A stretch of DNA of 64,000 nt, from positions 1,857,001 to 1,921,000 of the forward strand of contig NZ_CP060202.1 in NCBI RefSeq assembly GCF_014250515.1, read 5' to 3'. Position 1 is the stretch's first letter, and each line of letters starts with the position of its first letter. Shown here piece after piece: positions 26,215-34,911 of the stretch. The position numbers and the translations under genes were made by a program. The stretch is from Hymenobacter sediminicola (GTDB taxonomy: Bacteria > Bacteroidota > Bacteroidia > Cytophagales > Hymenobacteraceae). Under the pieces are notes generated by a model that did no database searches, had not been told where the DNA came from, and worked only from the letters and a program-made list of their open reading frames with translations.

Positions 26215-28312
26215 TTATAAGTGTTCTTGAATAGTCGAAGAATTACTATTTGTTCATGTTTGAAATGTACAGGTCATCTTCTATTTTTAATAATAGTAAA
26301 AATAGAAGTTTTAAATATGTCAGGTAAGAGTTTCTGTGTTTTTCTACTTCGTCATGTCTGGCCTGTGTTCCATGTAGGTAGCTGTTTCGTAAGTCAAGGC
26401 CATTTGTGAATTCTTTTTTATTTAAAAAATAATTGAAATATGCTTGCTCTGGTTTTGATAATAGTGAGTTGTCTGAATATAAAATTTTTTCATTTATCAT
26501 TTCTTCTACTTCCTTTTTGAATTCTTCTGAAAAGTGATGTTTTGATGCGAATTCGTTTTGATATAAATCTTGTAGTATGATTAGTTTGATTGGATTTGTT
26601 GGGGTAATTATGTTTTCATGATTAATTAAAATATAATTGTTCTCAACAAGATAATCTAAGTATTGTGTCTGATATTCTTCATAATATGTGTATTTTATTT
26701 CTTCCTTAGTAAGAATTTCATAAAAATTATCATAATTTTTATCTTTAAATGGGTCTATATAACTGAGAAGGGTTTGGTTTGAAAATAGTATATTAATGCA
26801 ATTAATTTCTGTTTCATTATCTGTATTTATGTATATATATTTTTCGTTATTTATACTTGGAATATCCTTTATTTCGAAAGGGTTTGAGGATATTTGAAGT
26901 AGCTCAAAATCAATTACTCCTTCTTCTGCAAATAATTTATACTGCTTGAGTATTGATTCAAATTCTGGTGCTAATATTCTTATTTTTTCAAAAAATGAAC
27001 TATCTTTGGAAGGTATAGCAAATGTTGCGTTATTTGAGAATTTATAAAGATCTTGAAATGATTTTGTAAATACGTGATGAATGATATTTTCCAATGAGTT
27101 ATTTGATTCTATAATAATCTCATTATAACCGGCTAATTGAGCTATAGATGCCATGTTATTTAAGGAAAATGTAGTTCCTGTTCTGTATTCATTAGACGAG
27201 CGTAATCCAATTACTTTTTCTAATGTTCCTAATTGGCTTGTTTTGCTTACAAGACTAATTCTATTTTGATCGTCTAAGAATTCGAATAGTAATTTGAAGT
27301 TTAAATATAAAGAATATTCATCTTTTTGTTGATTGATAAAATCAGTATTGTAAATATAATTGATAATCATTGTTTCATCTATAAAATAGTTCTTTATATA
27401 ATCTAAATTTTTTGAAAAGGTAACGGATACGCCGTACCTGATTCCTTTGTTATTGCTAAAATATTTGTTTATAAGGCTTTCATGTAAGCGCTTTGCTTTA
27501 AGTCTAATCTTATCTGAAAGTTTAAAATCAGTTTGGTTTCTTGTATTTTGAATCAGTCTTACATAATTAAGGTTTGCATCATCAGAGTCTAAATATGCAG
27601 ATATTATTTGTTGTTTGTCTTCTGTTGATAATGTTTTTGGAATATATAATCTTTTATTGTTGAATTGATCTTGGGATGTGTATGTTGATAGTAATATTTC
27701 GGCTGATTTAGGAAAGCTAATTAAGAAATCTCGTATTCTAATATCATATTTATCTACGATTTTCTTGTGTATTAAAATTTTATAAATTATATAATCATTA
27801 TTGCTTAATATATTTACGAAAGAATTGCTGGATATTTTATTGTGTAAGTCTTGATTGTTGAAAAGTTCCCAAAATGTGTTAATATAATCACGTTCTAATG
27901 CATTATACAATATGTCAATATTTGAATCGTCAATGTTAGACATAAATTTGTGGGTAATTTTCCTATATTCCTGGGATTTTGTTTTGTAAAGATGTATAGC
28001 TTCGTGTGTCCATGAGGTTAGATACATTCCGCCATGAATATATTTGTGTATATTGTATAATTCTAATATATTATTTATATTATTTTCATCATAATTTATA
28101 GGTTGTTTTAGTATTGTTTCCCCATTCCTAAGGTGGCTGCCAGAGGACATATCTTCTTTTGAGTAAAATACTACTCTGCTTAATTCTGTTTCTTTCATGT
28201 TTTTTGTGTTTTTGTAAAATATATTAGTTGTTAGGAATGATGGTGAGGATTAAATATATGCATTGTTTTTCTGGTATAAGTTTAGGTTCATGTATAAAGA
28301 TTAAGTGAACTA
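26215..28312. other. AT-rich acquired segment
   Basis: A block of about 2.1 kb whose base composition changes abruptly from GC-rich to strongly AT-rich on both sides: just after the operon terminator and at the stop codon of the MFS gene. It contains one gene, the 650-residue HEPN-type protein, and no integrase, transposase or tRNA. Codon use is A/T-ended, unlike every neighbour. No flanking direct repeat was found by eye. Confidence 0.75.
26246..28198 (-). CDS. Orphan AT-rich 650-residue protein with C-terminal HEPN-type motif
   Basis: 650 residues starting MKETELSRVV at the ATG 28198 and ending TAG. No known full-length family recognised. Near the C-terminus RNSYLH (residues 604-609) fits the R-x4-6-H catalytic motif of HEPN ribonuclease domains, in a context (LDLRNSYLHGT) familiar from such proteins; the last ~40 residues are helical. 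A winged-helix-like stretch (YLVENNYILINHENIITPTN, near 540) precedes it. The N-terminal 500 residues are rich in Asn, Ile and Lys, probably mostly helical. Codon use and GC differ sharply from the neighbours. Best guess: an acquired defence or abortive-infection protein; this is inference. Confidence 0.6.
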   Translation of the reverse strand: MKETELSRVVFYSKEDMSSGSHLRNGETILKQPINYDENNINNILELYNIHKYIHGGMYLTSWTHEAIHLYKTKSQEYRKITHKFMSNIDDSNIDILYNALERDYINTFWELFNNQDLHNKISSNSFVNILSNNDYIIYKILIHKKIVDKYDIRIRDFLISFPKSAEILLSTYTSQDQFNNKRLYIPKTLSTEDKQQIISAYLDSDDANLNYVRLIQNTRNQTDFKLSDKIRLKAKRLHESLINKYFSNNKGIRYGVSVTFSKNLDYIKNYFIDETMIINYIYNTDFINQQKDEYSLYLNFKLLFEFLDDQNRISLVSKTSQLGTLEKVIGLRSSNEYRTGTTFSLNNMASIAQLAGYNEIIIESNNSLENIIHHVFTKSFQDLYKFSNNATFAIPSKDSSFFEKIRILAPEFESILKQYKLFAEEGVIDFELLQISSNPFEIKDIPSINNEKYIYINTDNETEINCINILFSNQTLLSYIDPFKDKNYDNFYEILTKEEIKYTYYEEYQTQYLDYLVENNYILINHENIITPTNPIKLIILQDLYQNEFASKHHFSEEFKKEVEEMINEKILYSDNSLLSKPEQAYFNYFLNKKEFTNGLDLRNSYLHGTQARHDEVEKHRNSYLTYLKLLFLLLLKIEDDLYISNMNK

Positions 28313-29482
28313 TATACACATCACCCGCCTTCCCCGCCACAACGCCCACAGCCCCAGCGCCGGGCCGATGGCCAGGGGCAGCAGCAGCAGCGGAGGCGGC
28401 AGGCGCGGGGCCAGCCAGCCAGCGAGCTGCACGCTCCCGATGGTGAGGGCAAACCCCAGACAGTTGACGATGGTCAGGGCCGCGCCGCGCGATTCGGCGG
28501 GGGCGTGCCGGGCCACCAGGGTGGAAAACATGGGCGAGTCGGCCACCACCACCAGTCCCCAGAACGCCAGAAACGCTACCAGTCCCACCGCCGAGCCTCC
28601 GCCCAGCACCAGTCCCGAAGCCAGACAGCACGTCCCCGACAGCGCCAGCGTCGTGGCCGCTACCCGGCTCGGGCCCAGTCGGCGGGCCAGCAGCCCCGCG
28701 CCCACGCAGGCCACGCTGCCCCCGCCAATAATGCCGAACGAGAGCAGCGGCACCGGCAGCGCCGCCGCCGGGTGCCGCTGCTGAAAGGCCGCCAGCACCA
28801 CCGGCACAAACGCCCAGAATGCGTACAGCTCCCACATGTGCCCGAAGTAGCCCAGCGCCGCCGCCCGAAACTCCGGCTGCCGGAACCCCGCCAGAAACGC
28901 CATGAGCCGGGGCCGCTGCCCGGGGCGGCGGAAAGGGCCATCGGGCACCAGCAGCAGCAGCGCCACCCCGCCCAGCACCGCCAGCCCGGAGGTGGCCCCC
29001 GTCACGTAGTACCACGGCAGGGTCGCCGTGAGGCTGCGCAGCAGGTGCGGAAACGCCGTGCCCAGCACCAGCGCCCCCACCAGCCAGCCCAGCGAGCGGC
29101 CCAGGCCTTCCTGGTAGTAGTCGGCGGCTATTTTCATGCCCACCGGGTAGATGCCGGCCAGGAAAAAGCCCGTCAGGAAGCGGCAGGCCAGCAGCCCCTC
29201 GGCCCCGAGGCCACTCAGGTGCACGCCCAGGTTGGCCGTGGCCGCCGCCAGCGCACTCACAAAAAACACCCGCGAGGGCGAAAACCGGTCGGCCAGGGCC
29301 AGCAGCGCAAACAGCAGCGTGCCGCTGATGAAGCCCAACTGCACGGCGCTGGTGAGCGAGGCCACAAAGCCGGCCGGCAGCCGGAACCGCGCCGCCAGTT
29401 CGGGGGCTACGGCATTGCCGGCAAACCACAGCGAGGTGCAGCAGAACTGCGCCCCCACAATGGTGGGAAGAGTACGGGGCAT
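28310..29482 (-). CDS. MFS transporter (CynX/NNP-like permease)
   Basis: 390 residues from the ATG at 29482 (MPRTLPTIVG); the frame runs further upstream without family likeness. About twelve hydrophobic segments and the cytoplasmic-loop pattern of the major facilitator family (LADRFSPSRVFF after helix 2). Ala/Leu/Pro-rich and very GC-rich. The stop codon falls exactly where AT-rich DNA begins: the last codons (VMCI, TAG) have the composition of the insert, so the original C-terminus may have been replaced. Substrate unknown. Confidence 0.82.
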   Translation of the reverse strand: MPRTLPTIVGAQFCCTSLWFAGNAVAPELAARFRLPAGFVASLTSAVQLGFISGTLLFALLALADRFSPSRVFFVSALAAATANLGVHLSGLGAEGLLACRFLTGFFLAGIYPVGMKIAADYYQEGLGRSLGWLVGALVLGTAFPHLLRSLTATLPWYYVTGATSGLAVLGGVALLLLVPDGPFRRPGQRPRLMAFLAGFRQPEFRAAALGYFGHMWELYAFWAFVPVVLAAFQQRHPAAALPVPLLSFGIIGGGSVACVGAGLLARRLGPSRVAATTLALSGTCCLASGLVLGGGSAVGLVAFLAFWGLVVVADSPMFSTLVARHAPAESRGAALTIVNCLGFALTIGSVQLAGWLAPRLPPPLLLLPLAIGPALGLWALWRGRRVMCI

Positions 29483-29627
29483 GAGGGAATGGGTAGGAGA
29501 GAGGTGGGCGGGAGAGGTGCGAAAGTACCCAAATTCGCAGGTAGCTGGCCCGGATCCGCCCCCTGGCCGCAAACAATTGGGGGAGACAGGCGGTTGTTAG
29601 AGCATTATACACTCAACCCCTTTAGTC

Positions 29628-29927
29628 ATGGCAAAAGTAGGATTGTTAGTACGTCTTGAAGCGAAGCCCGGTAAAGAGCAGGCCGTGGCCGATTTCCTGC
29701 GCGGCGGGCTGGCCCTGGTAGAGCAGGAGCCTGAAACCACCACCTGGTACGGCATTCAGCTGGGCCCATCCACATTCGGTATTTTCGACACCTTCCCCGA
29801 CGAGGCCGGTCGCAAGGCTCACTTGGGTGGCAAGGTAGCCGAAGCCCTGTTCGCCCATGCCCCCGACCTGCTGGCTGCCGAGCCCACCATCGAAATGGTG
29901 GATATTCTGGCTTCCAAAGGTGTATAG
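29628..29927 (+). CDS. Antibiotic biosynthesis monooxygenase (ABM) domain protein
   Basis: 99 residues with the ABM ferredoxin-like fold pattern: VGLLVRLEAKPGKEQAVADFL, then TTWYGIQLGPSTFGIFDTFPDEAGRKAHL split across the second strand pair, and PTIEMVDILAS at the end. Similar proteins (YgiN-like) are quinol or small-molecule monooxygenases without cofactors. Monocistronic between divergent MFS and its own terminator. Confidence 0.85.
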   Translation: MAKVGLLVRLEAKPGKEQAVADFLRGGLALVEQEPETTTWYGIQLGPSTFGIFDTFPDEAGRKAHLGGKVAEALFAHAPDLLAAEPTIEMVDILASKGV

Positions 29928-29947
29928 CCCAGCTTACTCCAATATTC

Positions 29948-29984
29948 AGGGCCGCCCCGGACATAGTAGTTCCGGGGCGGCCTT
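29948..29984 (+). terminator. Terminator of the ABM gene
   Basis: 13-bp GC-rich stem (GGCCGCCCCGGA and complement) with a nine-base loop, 20 bases after the stop. Confidence 0.8.
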
Positions 29985-30193
29985 GTACGTAATGGCCGGT
30001 TGGAGCCTGATTTCTTACCCTGCATCAAGGCTTCGCTGTCTTGGGCCGGGCATCTTTGGGTGTGCAAAAGCTACTTAATCCTAACCAAAGTTGGAGACTG
30101 GAGCTGGTTACCTTCCTTAGAGGGGAAGAGAATCAGCAATAGAGCAGGCTTTGGACTTATCTGCTTTCTTTTCGACTATCCATTGCTCCTGCC

Positions 30194-31027
30194 ATGAACT
30201 CCCTGCAAGACCTCCACAACACCGCCCGCAGCTTCCAGACCACCACCAAAATGCCCGTGCTGTTTGTGGGCCACGGCTCGCCGATGAACGCGCTGGCCGA
30301 TAACGTCTTCACTCGCACGCTGTATCAGCTGGGCCTCGATATCCGGAACCGGCAGCCGCCGCGGGCGGTGCTGGTGGTGTCGGCGCACTGGCTCACGCGC
30401 GGCACCTTCGTGGCCGTGAACGAGCGGCCCGAAACCATCCACGACTTCGGCGGCTTCCCCCAGGAGCTGTTTGCTATGCAGTACCCCGCGCCCGGCGCGC
30501 CCGACGTGGCCCAGGAAGTGCTGGCCGCGCTGCCCGACGCCCACCCCACCGACGAGTGGGGCCTCGACCACGGCACCTGGACGGTGCTGCACCACATGTT
30601 CCCGGAGGCCGATATTCCGGTGTTCCAGCTCAGCATCGACTACCACCAGCCGATGACCTACCATGCCGAGCTGGCCCGGCAAATGCAGTTTCTGCGGCGG
30701 CGCGGCGTCCTGATTCTGGGCAGCGGCAACATCGTGCACAACCTGCGCCAGAGCATGCCCAAGCTGATGGCCGACGACCCCACGCCCTACGCCTGGGCCG
30801 CGGAGTTCGACGAGTGGGCCAAACGCAAAATCGACCAGCGCGACCTGCTGGCTTTGGCCCACTACCAGCAGGCCGGCGCCAGCGGCCCCCTCGCCGTGCC
30901 CACCCCCGACCACTACATCCCGCTGCTCTACAGCCTGGCACTGGCCGAACCCGACGACGACATCCGCCACGCCTACGAAGCCGTGGAATACGGCGGCCTG
31001 AGCATGCGCACGTTTGTGGTGGGATAG
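30194..31027 (+). CDS. ygiD: LigB-family extradiol dioxygenase (4,5-DOPA dioxygenase-like)
   Basis: 277 residues, the usual length of YgiD. Metal-site residues are visible in FVGHGSPM, VSAHWLT, GLDHGTW and the GSGNIVHNL segment near 180, the hallmarks of the class III zinc/iron dioxygenases. The enzyme opens catechol-type rings such as L-DOPA at the 4,5 bond in vitro; its natural substrate in bacteria is not settled. Cytoplasmic, single gene. The 30-residue leader before MPVLFVGHG may be extra; a start at the ATG 30251 is possible. Confidence 0.9.
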   Translation: MNSLQDLHNTARSFQTTTKMPVLFVGHGSPMNALADNVFTRTLYQLGLDIRNRQPPRAVLVVSAHWLTRGTFVAVNERPETIHDFGGFPQELFAMQYPAPGAPDVAQEVLAALPDAHPTDEWGLDHGTWTVLHHMFPEADIPVFQLSIDYHQPMTYHAELARQMQFLRRRGVLILGSGNIVHNLRQSMPKLMADDPTPYAWAAEFDEWAKRKIDQRDLLALAHYQQAGASGPLAVPTPDHYIPLLYSLALAEPDDDIRHAYEAVEYGGLSMRTFVVG

Positions 31028-31106
31028 GTGGGGCAGCTGCTTTCGGCTACTCCTGACTGCTAATAAGCTGTTGCACAACGAGTAGCTGCAACAGCCAGCG
31101 AGTTGC

Positions 31107-33761
31107 TTAAAACAGGAAGCCAAGCCGTACTACCGGCAGCCGGTCTTCGCGCGAAACGTTGTAGGTGCCCACCAGCACCACGCGCCGGAAAGGCTCCAGC
31201 CATAGGCCACCGCCGTAGCCGGTGTGCCAGGTAGCCGAGCTTTCAGCATCCGTCCATACCCTTCCTACATCGTGGAAGGCAAGCAGCCCCACCTTGGTGG
31301 ATATGAGCAGCGTGTTCAGGGTGCCGAGGTAGAGCCGGCCCTCCAGGTTATTGTACAGGCTGTTTTCACCGGCAAAGCGTGTCCGCCGGTAGCCGCGTAG
31401 GTTGGAAAGGCCGCCGAGAGTTGCGGCCTGGAAAAATGCGTAGTCGCTGAAATTCAGGGTGCTGCCAACGCGGCCGGCCATGGTCAGGCCTGGTAGGGGC
31501 GGCGGGGTCCAGTAGCCGGCGGCTTCGGCAGTGAGCTGCGAGAGAGGGTTGGCGTCACGGTTGAGGCCGCGCAGCTCCGTGAATTCTGCGCGCACCACTG
31601 TTCCCTGCGTTGGGCGCCAGTCGTTGTTGCGGCTATCAAATGTGTAACCGGCTTTCACGCCGCCATAGTGCCGGGGCTCGAACACGGGTGCCGCGAAGCC
31701 TGGCTCGTCCTGCACCTGCTCGATAAAGCTCCCCGGCGCATTCTTCACGCGCACCCGCTGGTAGGTGGGGCCGGCAAAGAACTGATGCTGCCCGAAGCGC
31801 CGTCGGGCTAGGGCCTGTAGCACGACATTGTTGTACCGCACCCGGTAATAGTCAATGCCCAGCGGCTTGTCGTAGGTGCTTTCGTTTCCGTAGCCGAAAA
31901 AATTGCGCACGTAGTTGGGTGCCTGCAGGTCGGCGCGGAGCAGTAGGTCAAGGTTTCTAGCCAGATTGTGTAGCTCGCCGGCATAGCGAAAACTGTAGGC
32001 CGCAGTACCCAGCGCGACGTTGGCCTGCAGCCGATGGGTAGCAGCCCAGGGCGCTTTGCGAAAACCGGGCTGGCGAAATTCTACGCCCACGCCCAGAAAT
32101 ATGCCGTCATCGGGGTTGAAAGCCACCGGCAGAATAGGACCTGCGTACGGGTAGCGAAATGCCTGGCGGTTATACTGGTTGACGAGTGAATCAGGGGAAG
32201 TGCGGTTGCGGCTTTCCGGACCCAGCTGCAGCTCGGCACCGGTTGGCGCGTCATAGACGACCGTATGGCGGAGAGGCCCGGCTACATGCGAATGGTCCAT
32301 GAGCACATCGTGGCCTTCTCCGCCTATCATCCGGATGGTGATGCCTTTATTGACGGTGCCGTTCACTTCCATTCGGTCGTTGCCGCCGTAGCCATACAGG
32401 CGAATTTCCCGGGTTTCCTCGGTCAAGAAAGTGCGGTCGTAGAGTGGCACGGCCGCCGGTTCGCTGGCGGCTGCCAGCTGGTACATCCGGACCCGGGTTT
32501 GCGCGTTATTCAGCCTTTCCACCAGGAAATATTCGCTCTGCTCGCTGCCTGTAATATCTACTTGCCGGGCCAGGAAGCGGTAGTATTGCGCTGCATAGGC
32601 CGGCAGCGCATTGCGGTTAGACTTCAACTTGGCTACGATGGTAGGGCCCGACAGCTGGTAGACCGAATCAGGCAGCTGCCGGATAGCGGCTTCCAGCACA
32701 CCATCAGTCAGGCGGGCTTGTAGGTCGTGGGCCACCTCGGCCCAGTTGGCCCGCGTGGCTTCGGTCAGGAAGGACCGGTCGAAGTAGCGGGCACTGAACA
32801 TGAACGTATTGACATTGCGCAGCGTCCCGTCGAAGCCCTGTACGGCTGGTACGGCCCAGTTGCGGCTAGCCAGGTTGGGCAGCAGCCCTTGATTGACGAA
32901 GTACGCCTGGTCCCGGTCGCGGGGCACGGCGCGCAGCAGCAGCCCGCCCCCGGGCTGCGCATATGCCAGCCAGCGCCACTGGTCCTCGTGGCGGTCGAAG
33001 TCAGCTACCAGCACATCAAACAGGCGGGCGCGTACCAGCTCCCGCTGGTCGACCCGGTTTTTGGAGTCGGTGCGCAGCAGCTCTAGTGCCTTGTCGGTGG
33101 CATAGTTTTTTTCCAGCGCCTGACCGGTAAAGGAAGCCGGAGTCTGCGGGTCGCGCTCCTCCAGAATGGCTAGCGTATTCGCAAACTCCGCCCGGAATTC
33201 GCCCAGCAGCTCATCATCGGGCACGTACACCAGCTCCGGATTGGTATGCCCCACGCCGGCTGCTTCGGCCAGCAGCGGAATGGTAAGCGCGGCGTAGGGA
33301 TGGGCCGCTGATACCTGGTCCTGCACTACTTTGGCCGCCAGGGTATTGCGAAGTTCAGCGCTGAGAACTTGTTCGGTGTTTTTCTCGATGGATCGTAGCA
33401 CGTACTCGCGCCCATTGGTGGCCCGGAGCCGCAGGGATTTGGTTTGTTTGCCGCCGCCCTGCCGCAATGGCCGGAGGCCGCCCTGCGTCGTTCCCAGGTT
33501 CAGGATGGGCACCCGAACGGGTTGCTGCCACTCCTGCCGGTAGTTTTTACCCAGCAGCCAGGTCTTGACTGGGCCGGCTGCGTATCGTTGGCTGGCGCTG
33601 GTAAGGTGGCTGGCTTGGCCCAGAGTTGACGATGATACGGGCTTGGCAGCCGCTGTGCCGCCTGAGGTAGCCATAGGTGCTGAGGCTGCTCGTTGAGCCT
33701 GTGCAGGAGCCGGCAGGCAACCTAGTGTCCAGAGTAAGGCGGAGAGTAGAAGTCGGCGCAT
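31107..33761 (-). CDS. Large outer-membrane protein: kinase-like domain fused to a BamA/TamA-type barrel
   Basis: 884 residues from the ATG at 33761. Signal peptide ends near PAQAQ. The segment around residues 105-290 recalls atypical kinases: LRATNGREYVLRSIEK (possible nucleotide-site Lys), then VADFDRHEDQWRW (residues 254-264, a catalytic-loop-like D-x-D-R-H) and VPRDRDQA (282-284, a possible metal Asp). The C-terminal 350 residues form an outer-membrane barrel with the D15-type LRGYRRTRF motif and a terminal aromatic (LGFLF). Relatives in this phylum carry a metallophosphatase before the barrel; none is visible here. Function unknown; the kinase idea is inferred. Confidence 0.72.
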   Translation of the reverse strand: MRRLLLSALLWTLGCLPAPAQAQRAASAPMATSGGTAAAKPVSSSTLGQASHLTSASQRYAAGPVKTWLLGKNYRQEWQQPVRVPILNLGTTQGGLRPLRQGGGKQTKSLRLRATNGREYVLRSIEKNTEQVLSAELRNTLAAKVVQDQVSAAHPYAALTIPLLAEAAGVGHTNPELVYVPDDELLGEFRAEFANTLAILEERDPQTPASFTGQALEKNYATDKALELLRTDSKNRVDQRELVRARLFDVLVADFDRHEDQWRWLAYAQPGGGLLLRAVPRDRDQAYFVNQGLLPNLASRNWAVPAVQGFDGTLRNVNTFMFSARYFDRSFLTEATRANWAEVAHDLQARLTDGVLEAAIRQLPDSVYQLSGPTIVAKLKSNRNALPAYAAQYYRFLARQVDITGSEQSEYFLVERLNNAQTRVRMYQLAAASEPAAVPLYDRTFLTEETREIRLYGYGGNDRMEVNGTVNKGITIRMIGGEGHDVLMDHSHVAGPLRHTVVYDAPTGAELQLGPESRNRTSPDSLVNQYNRQAFRYPYAGPILPVAFNPDDGIFLGVGVEFRQPGFRKAPWAATHRLQANVALGTAAYSFRYAGELHNLARNLDLLLRADLQAPNYVRNFFGYGNESTYDKPLGIDYYRVRYNNVVLQALARRRFGQHQFFAGPTYQRVRVKNAPGSFIEQVQDEPGFAAPVFEPRHYGGVKAGYTFDSRNNDWRPTQGTVVRAEFTELRGLNRDANPLSQLTAEAAGYWTPPPLPGLTMAGRVGSTLNFSDYAFFQAATLGGLSNLRGYRRTRFAGENSLYNNLEGRLYLGTLNTLLISTKVGLLAFHDVGRVWTDAESSATWHTGYGGGLWLEPFRRVVLVGTYNVSREDRLPVVRLGFLF

Positions 33762-33822
33762 TGCAAAGGAGCTAAGTGAAGCGTGTTTTCTATGGTCACA
33801 AGCCGCTGGCATATATCCGGAG

Positions 33823-34491
33823 TTAGCGCCGGGCCATAGCTGGTGCCGGCTGGGCCGGCAACCGGACAGTAGCGTGCATCCGGGGCCTGATCAGAGGCGA
33901 GCCGCTATTGCGCACCAGCACCGTGACACGATGCCTAGAGCCGGATGCGGAAGGCGTCACGATGCTCTCGACTACACCGGTAAATGACCGCGCCGGTAGT
34001 TCCGCAATGCTTACCGGAACCGGGTCGCATACTCTTAAATGCTGGGCCAACTGCGGCGGCAACAGCAAGCATATCTTCACCTGGGCAACATCCTGCAGGT
34101 AAGCAACACTGGCCCCTGCCGAGACATGGCGGCCCACCTCCACGTTTTTTCTCACCACAAACCCGGCCTGCGGAGCCAGTAGATACTGGCGGTTGAAGTT
34201 GCTAGAGTACAGGTCGTTGTGGTATAGCCGAAGCAGCACCTGCCGCTTCCGGACGTACTCACCTTCCACGAAGAAAATCTGGCGCACCCACCCGTGCGCC
34301 GCCACAGTCAGCGGTATCGTCTGTTGGGCTTCTACCACTCCCTGAACCGATACTGTGCTGGCCCCGGAAGGACCGTTGGCAGGCTGCCGCGCCTGAGGCA
34401 GGGAGGTTGGCCGCGCCCACTCGGCAGAGGAGTGGAGTATACTGCTCAGCAGGGCAGCGGCAATGACTATGTAGTAACTCTGTACGCCCAT
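33823..34491 (-). CDS. Short HlyD/RND-type membrane-fusion adaptor
   Basis: 222 residues from the ATG at 34491; a longer frame to 34611 lacks family features. N-terminal transmembrane anchor (SYYIVIAAALLSSILH), then a barrel-sandwich (lipoyl-like) fold: VEAQQTIPLTVAAHGWVRQIFFVEGEYVRK split over two strands, LLAPQAGFVVRKNVEVGRHV, and a beta-barrel domain (VPVSIAELPARSF). The alpha hairpin is very short. Usually pairs with an RND or ABC pump and outer-membrane channel; none is adjacent, though it precedes the barrel protein by 61 bases on the same strand. Confidence 0.72.
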   Translation of the reverse strand: MGVQSYYIVIAAALLSSILHSSAEWARPTSLPQARQPANGPSGASTVSVQGVVEAQQTIPLTVAAHGWVRQIFFVEGEYVRKRQVLLRLYHNDLYSSNFNRQYLLAPQAGFVVRKNVEVGRHVSAGASVAYLQDVAQVKICLLLPPQLAQHLRVCDPVPVSIAELPARSFTGVVESIVTPSASGSRHRVTVLVRNSGSPLIRPRMHATVRLPAQPAPAMARR

Positions 34492-34911
34492 AGACTTCAC
34501 ATATGGGATGAGGCCGCATGTGATACAGTTGGCAATAGCCAACTCCGTTGTTGCTGCCCGCGCACTACGGGCCACGTATATGGAAGGCCAACCGGAGTGT
34601 TGTGCCTTCAACTAGCTCAGACAAAGGAAGATATATATAATACAGTTTTTATCAAATATTTTCTACTTGTATGCCGCTCAATGATCCATTGACCTTAAAA
34701 AGCTCAAGCCAGTAGCAGTGCGTGCCTTCAGGAAACCGAAGTACTTGAGTTGCGGCCCGAAATGGGAGGAGCACTGTGGCGCTTGTCGTCAGATGGCCAA
34801 AGGCGTATGGTGGCGTGGGGCTGAAGCAGGCGGTTGGCAGTAGCTGCGGCTGAGGCAACTGATTGTGCTGCTAGGGCATCTTCGCGGGTATCTCTCGATA
34901 CCTTGTGCCTG
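34492..34911. other. 420-base intergenic region between divergent adaptor and aminopeptidase genes
   Basis: No convincing gene. An AT-rich core (about 34630-34670, ATATATATAATACAG) suits divergent promoters. A 68-codon minus-strand frame (34652-34858) has no family likeness. Confidence 0.5.

Noticed and set aside
26215..28312. Prophage or insertion sequence
   Set aside because: No integrase, transposase, terminal repeat or tRNA was found; only the composition shift supports acquisition.
28224..29612. 462-codon minus-strand frame overlapping the MFS gene in another frame
   Set aside because: Gly/Ala/Arg-rich nonsense composition; MFS helices are in the other frame.
28505..29659. 384-codon plus-strand frame opposite the MFS gene
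   Set aside because: Gln/Arg-rich shadow of a GC-rich gene.
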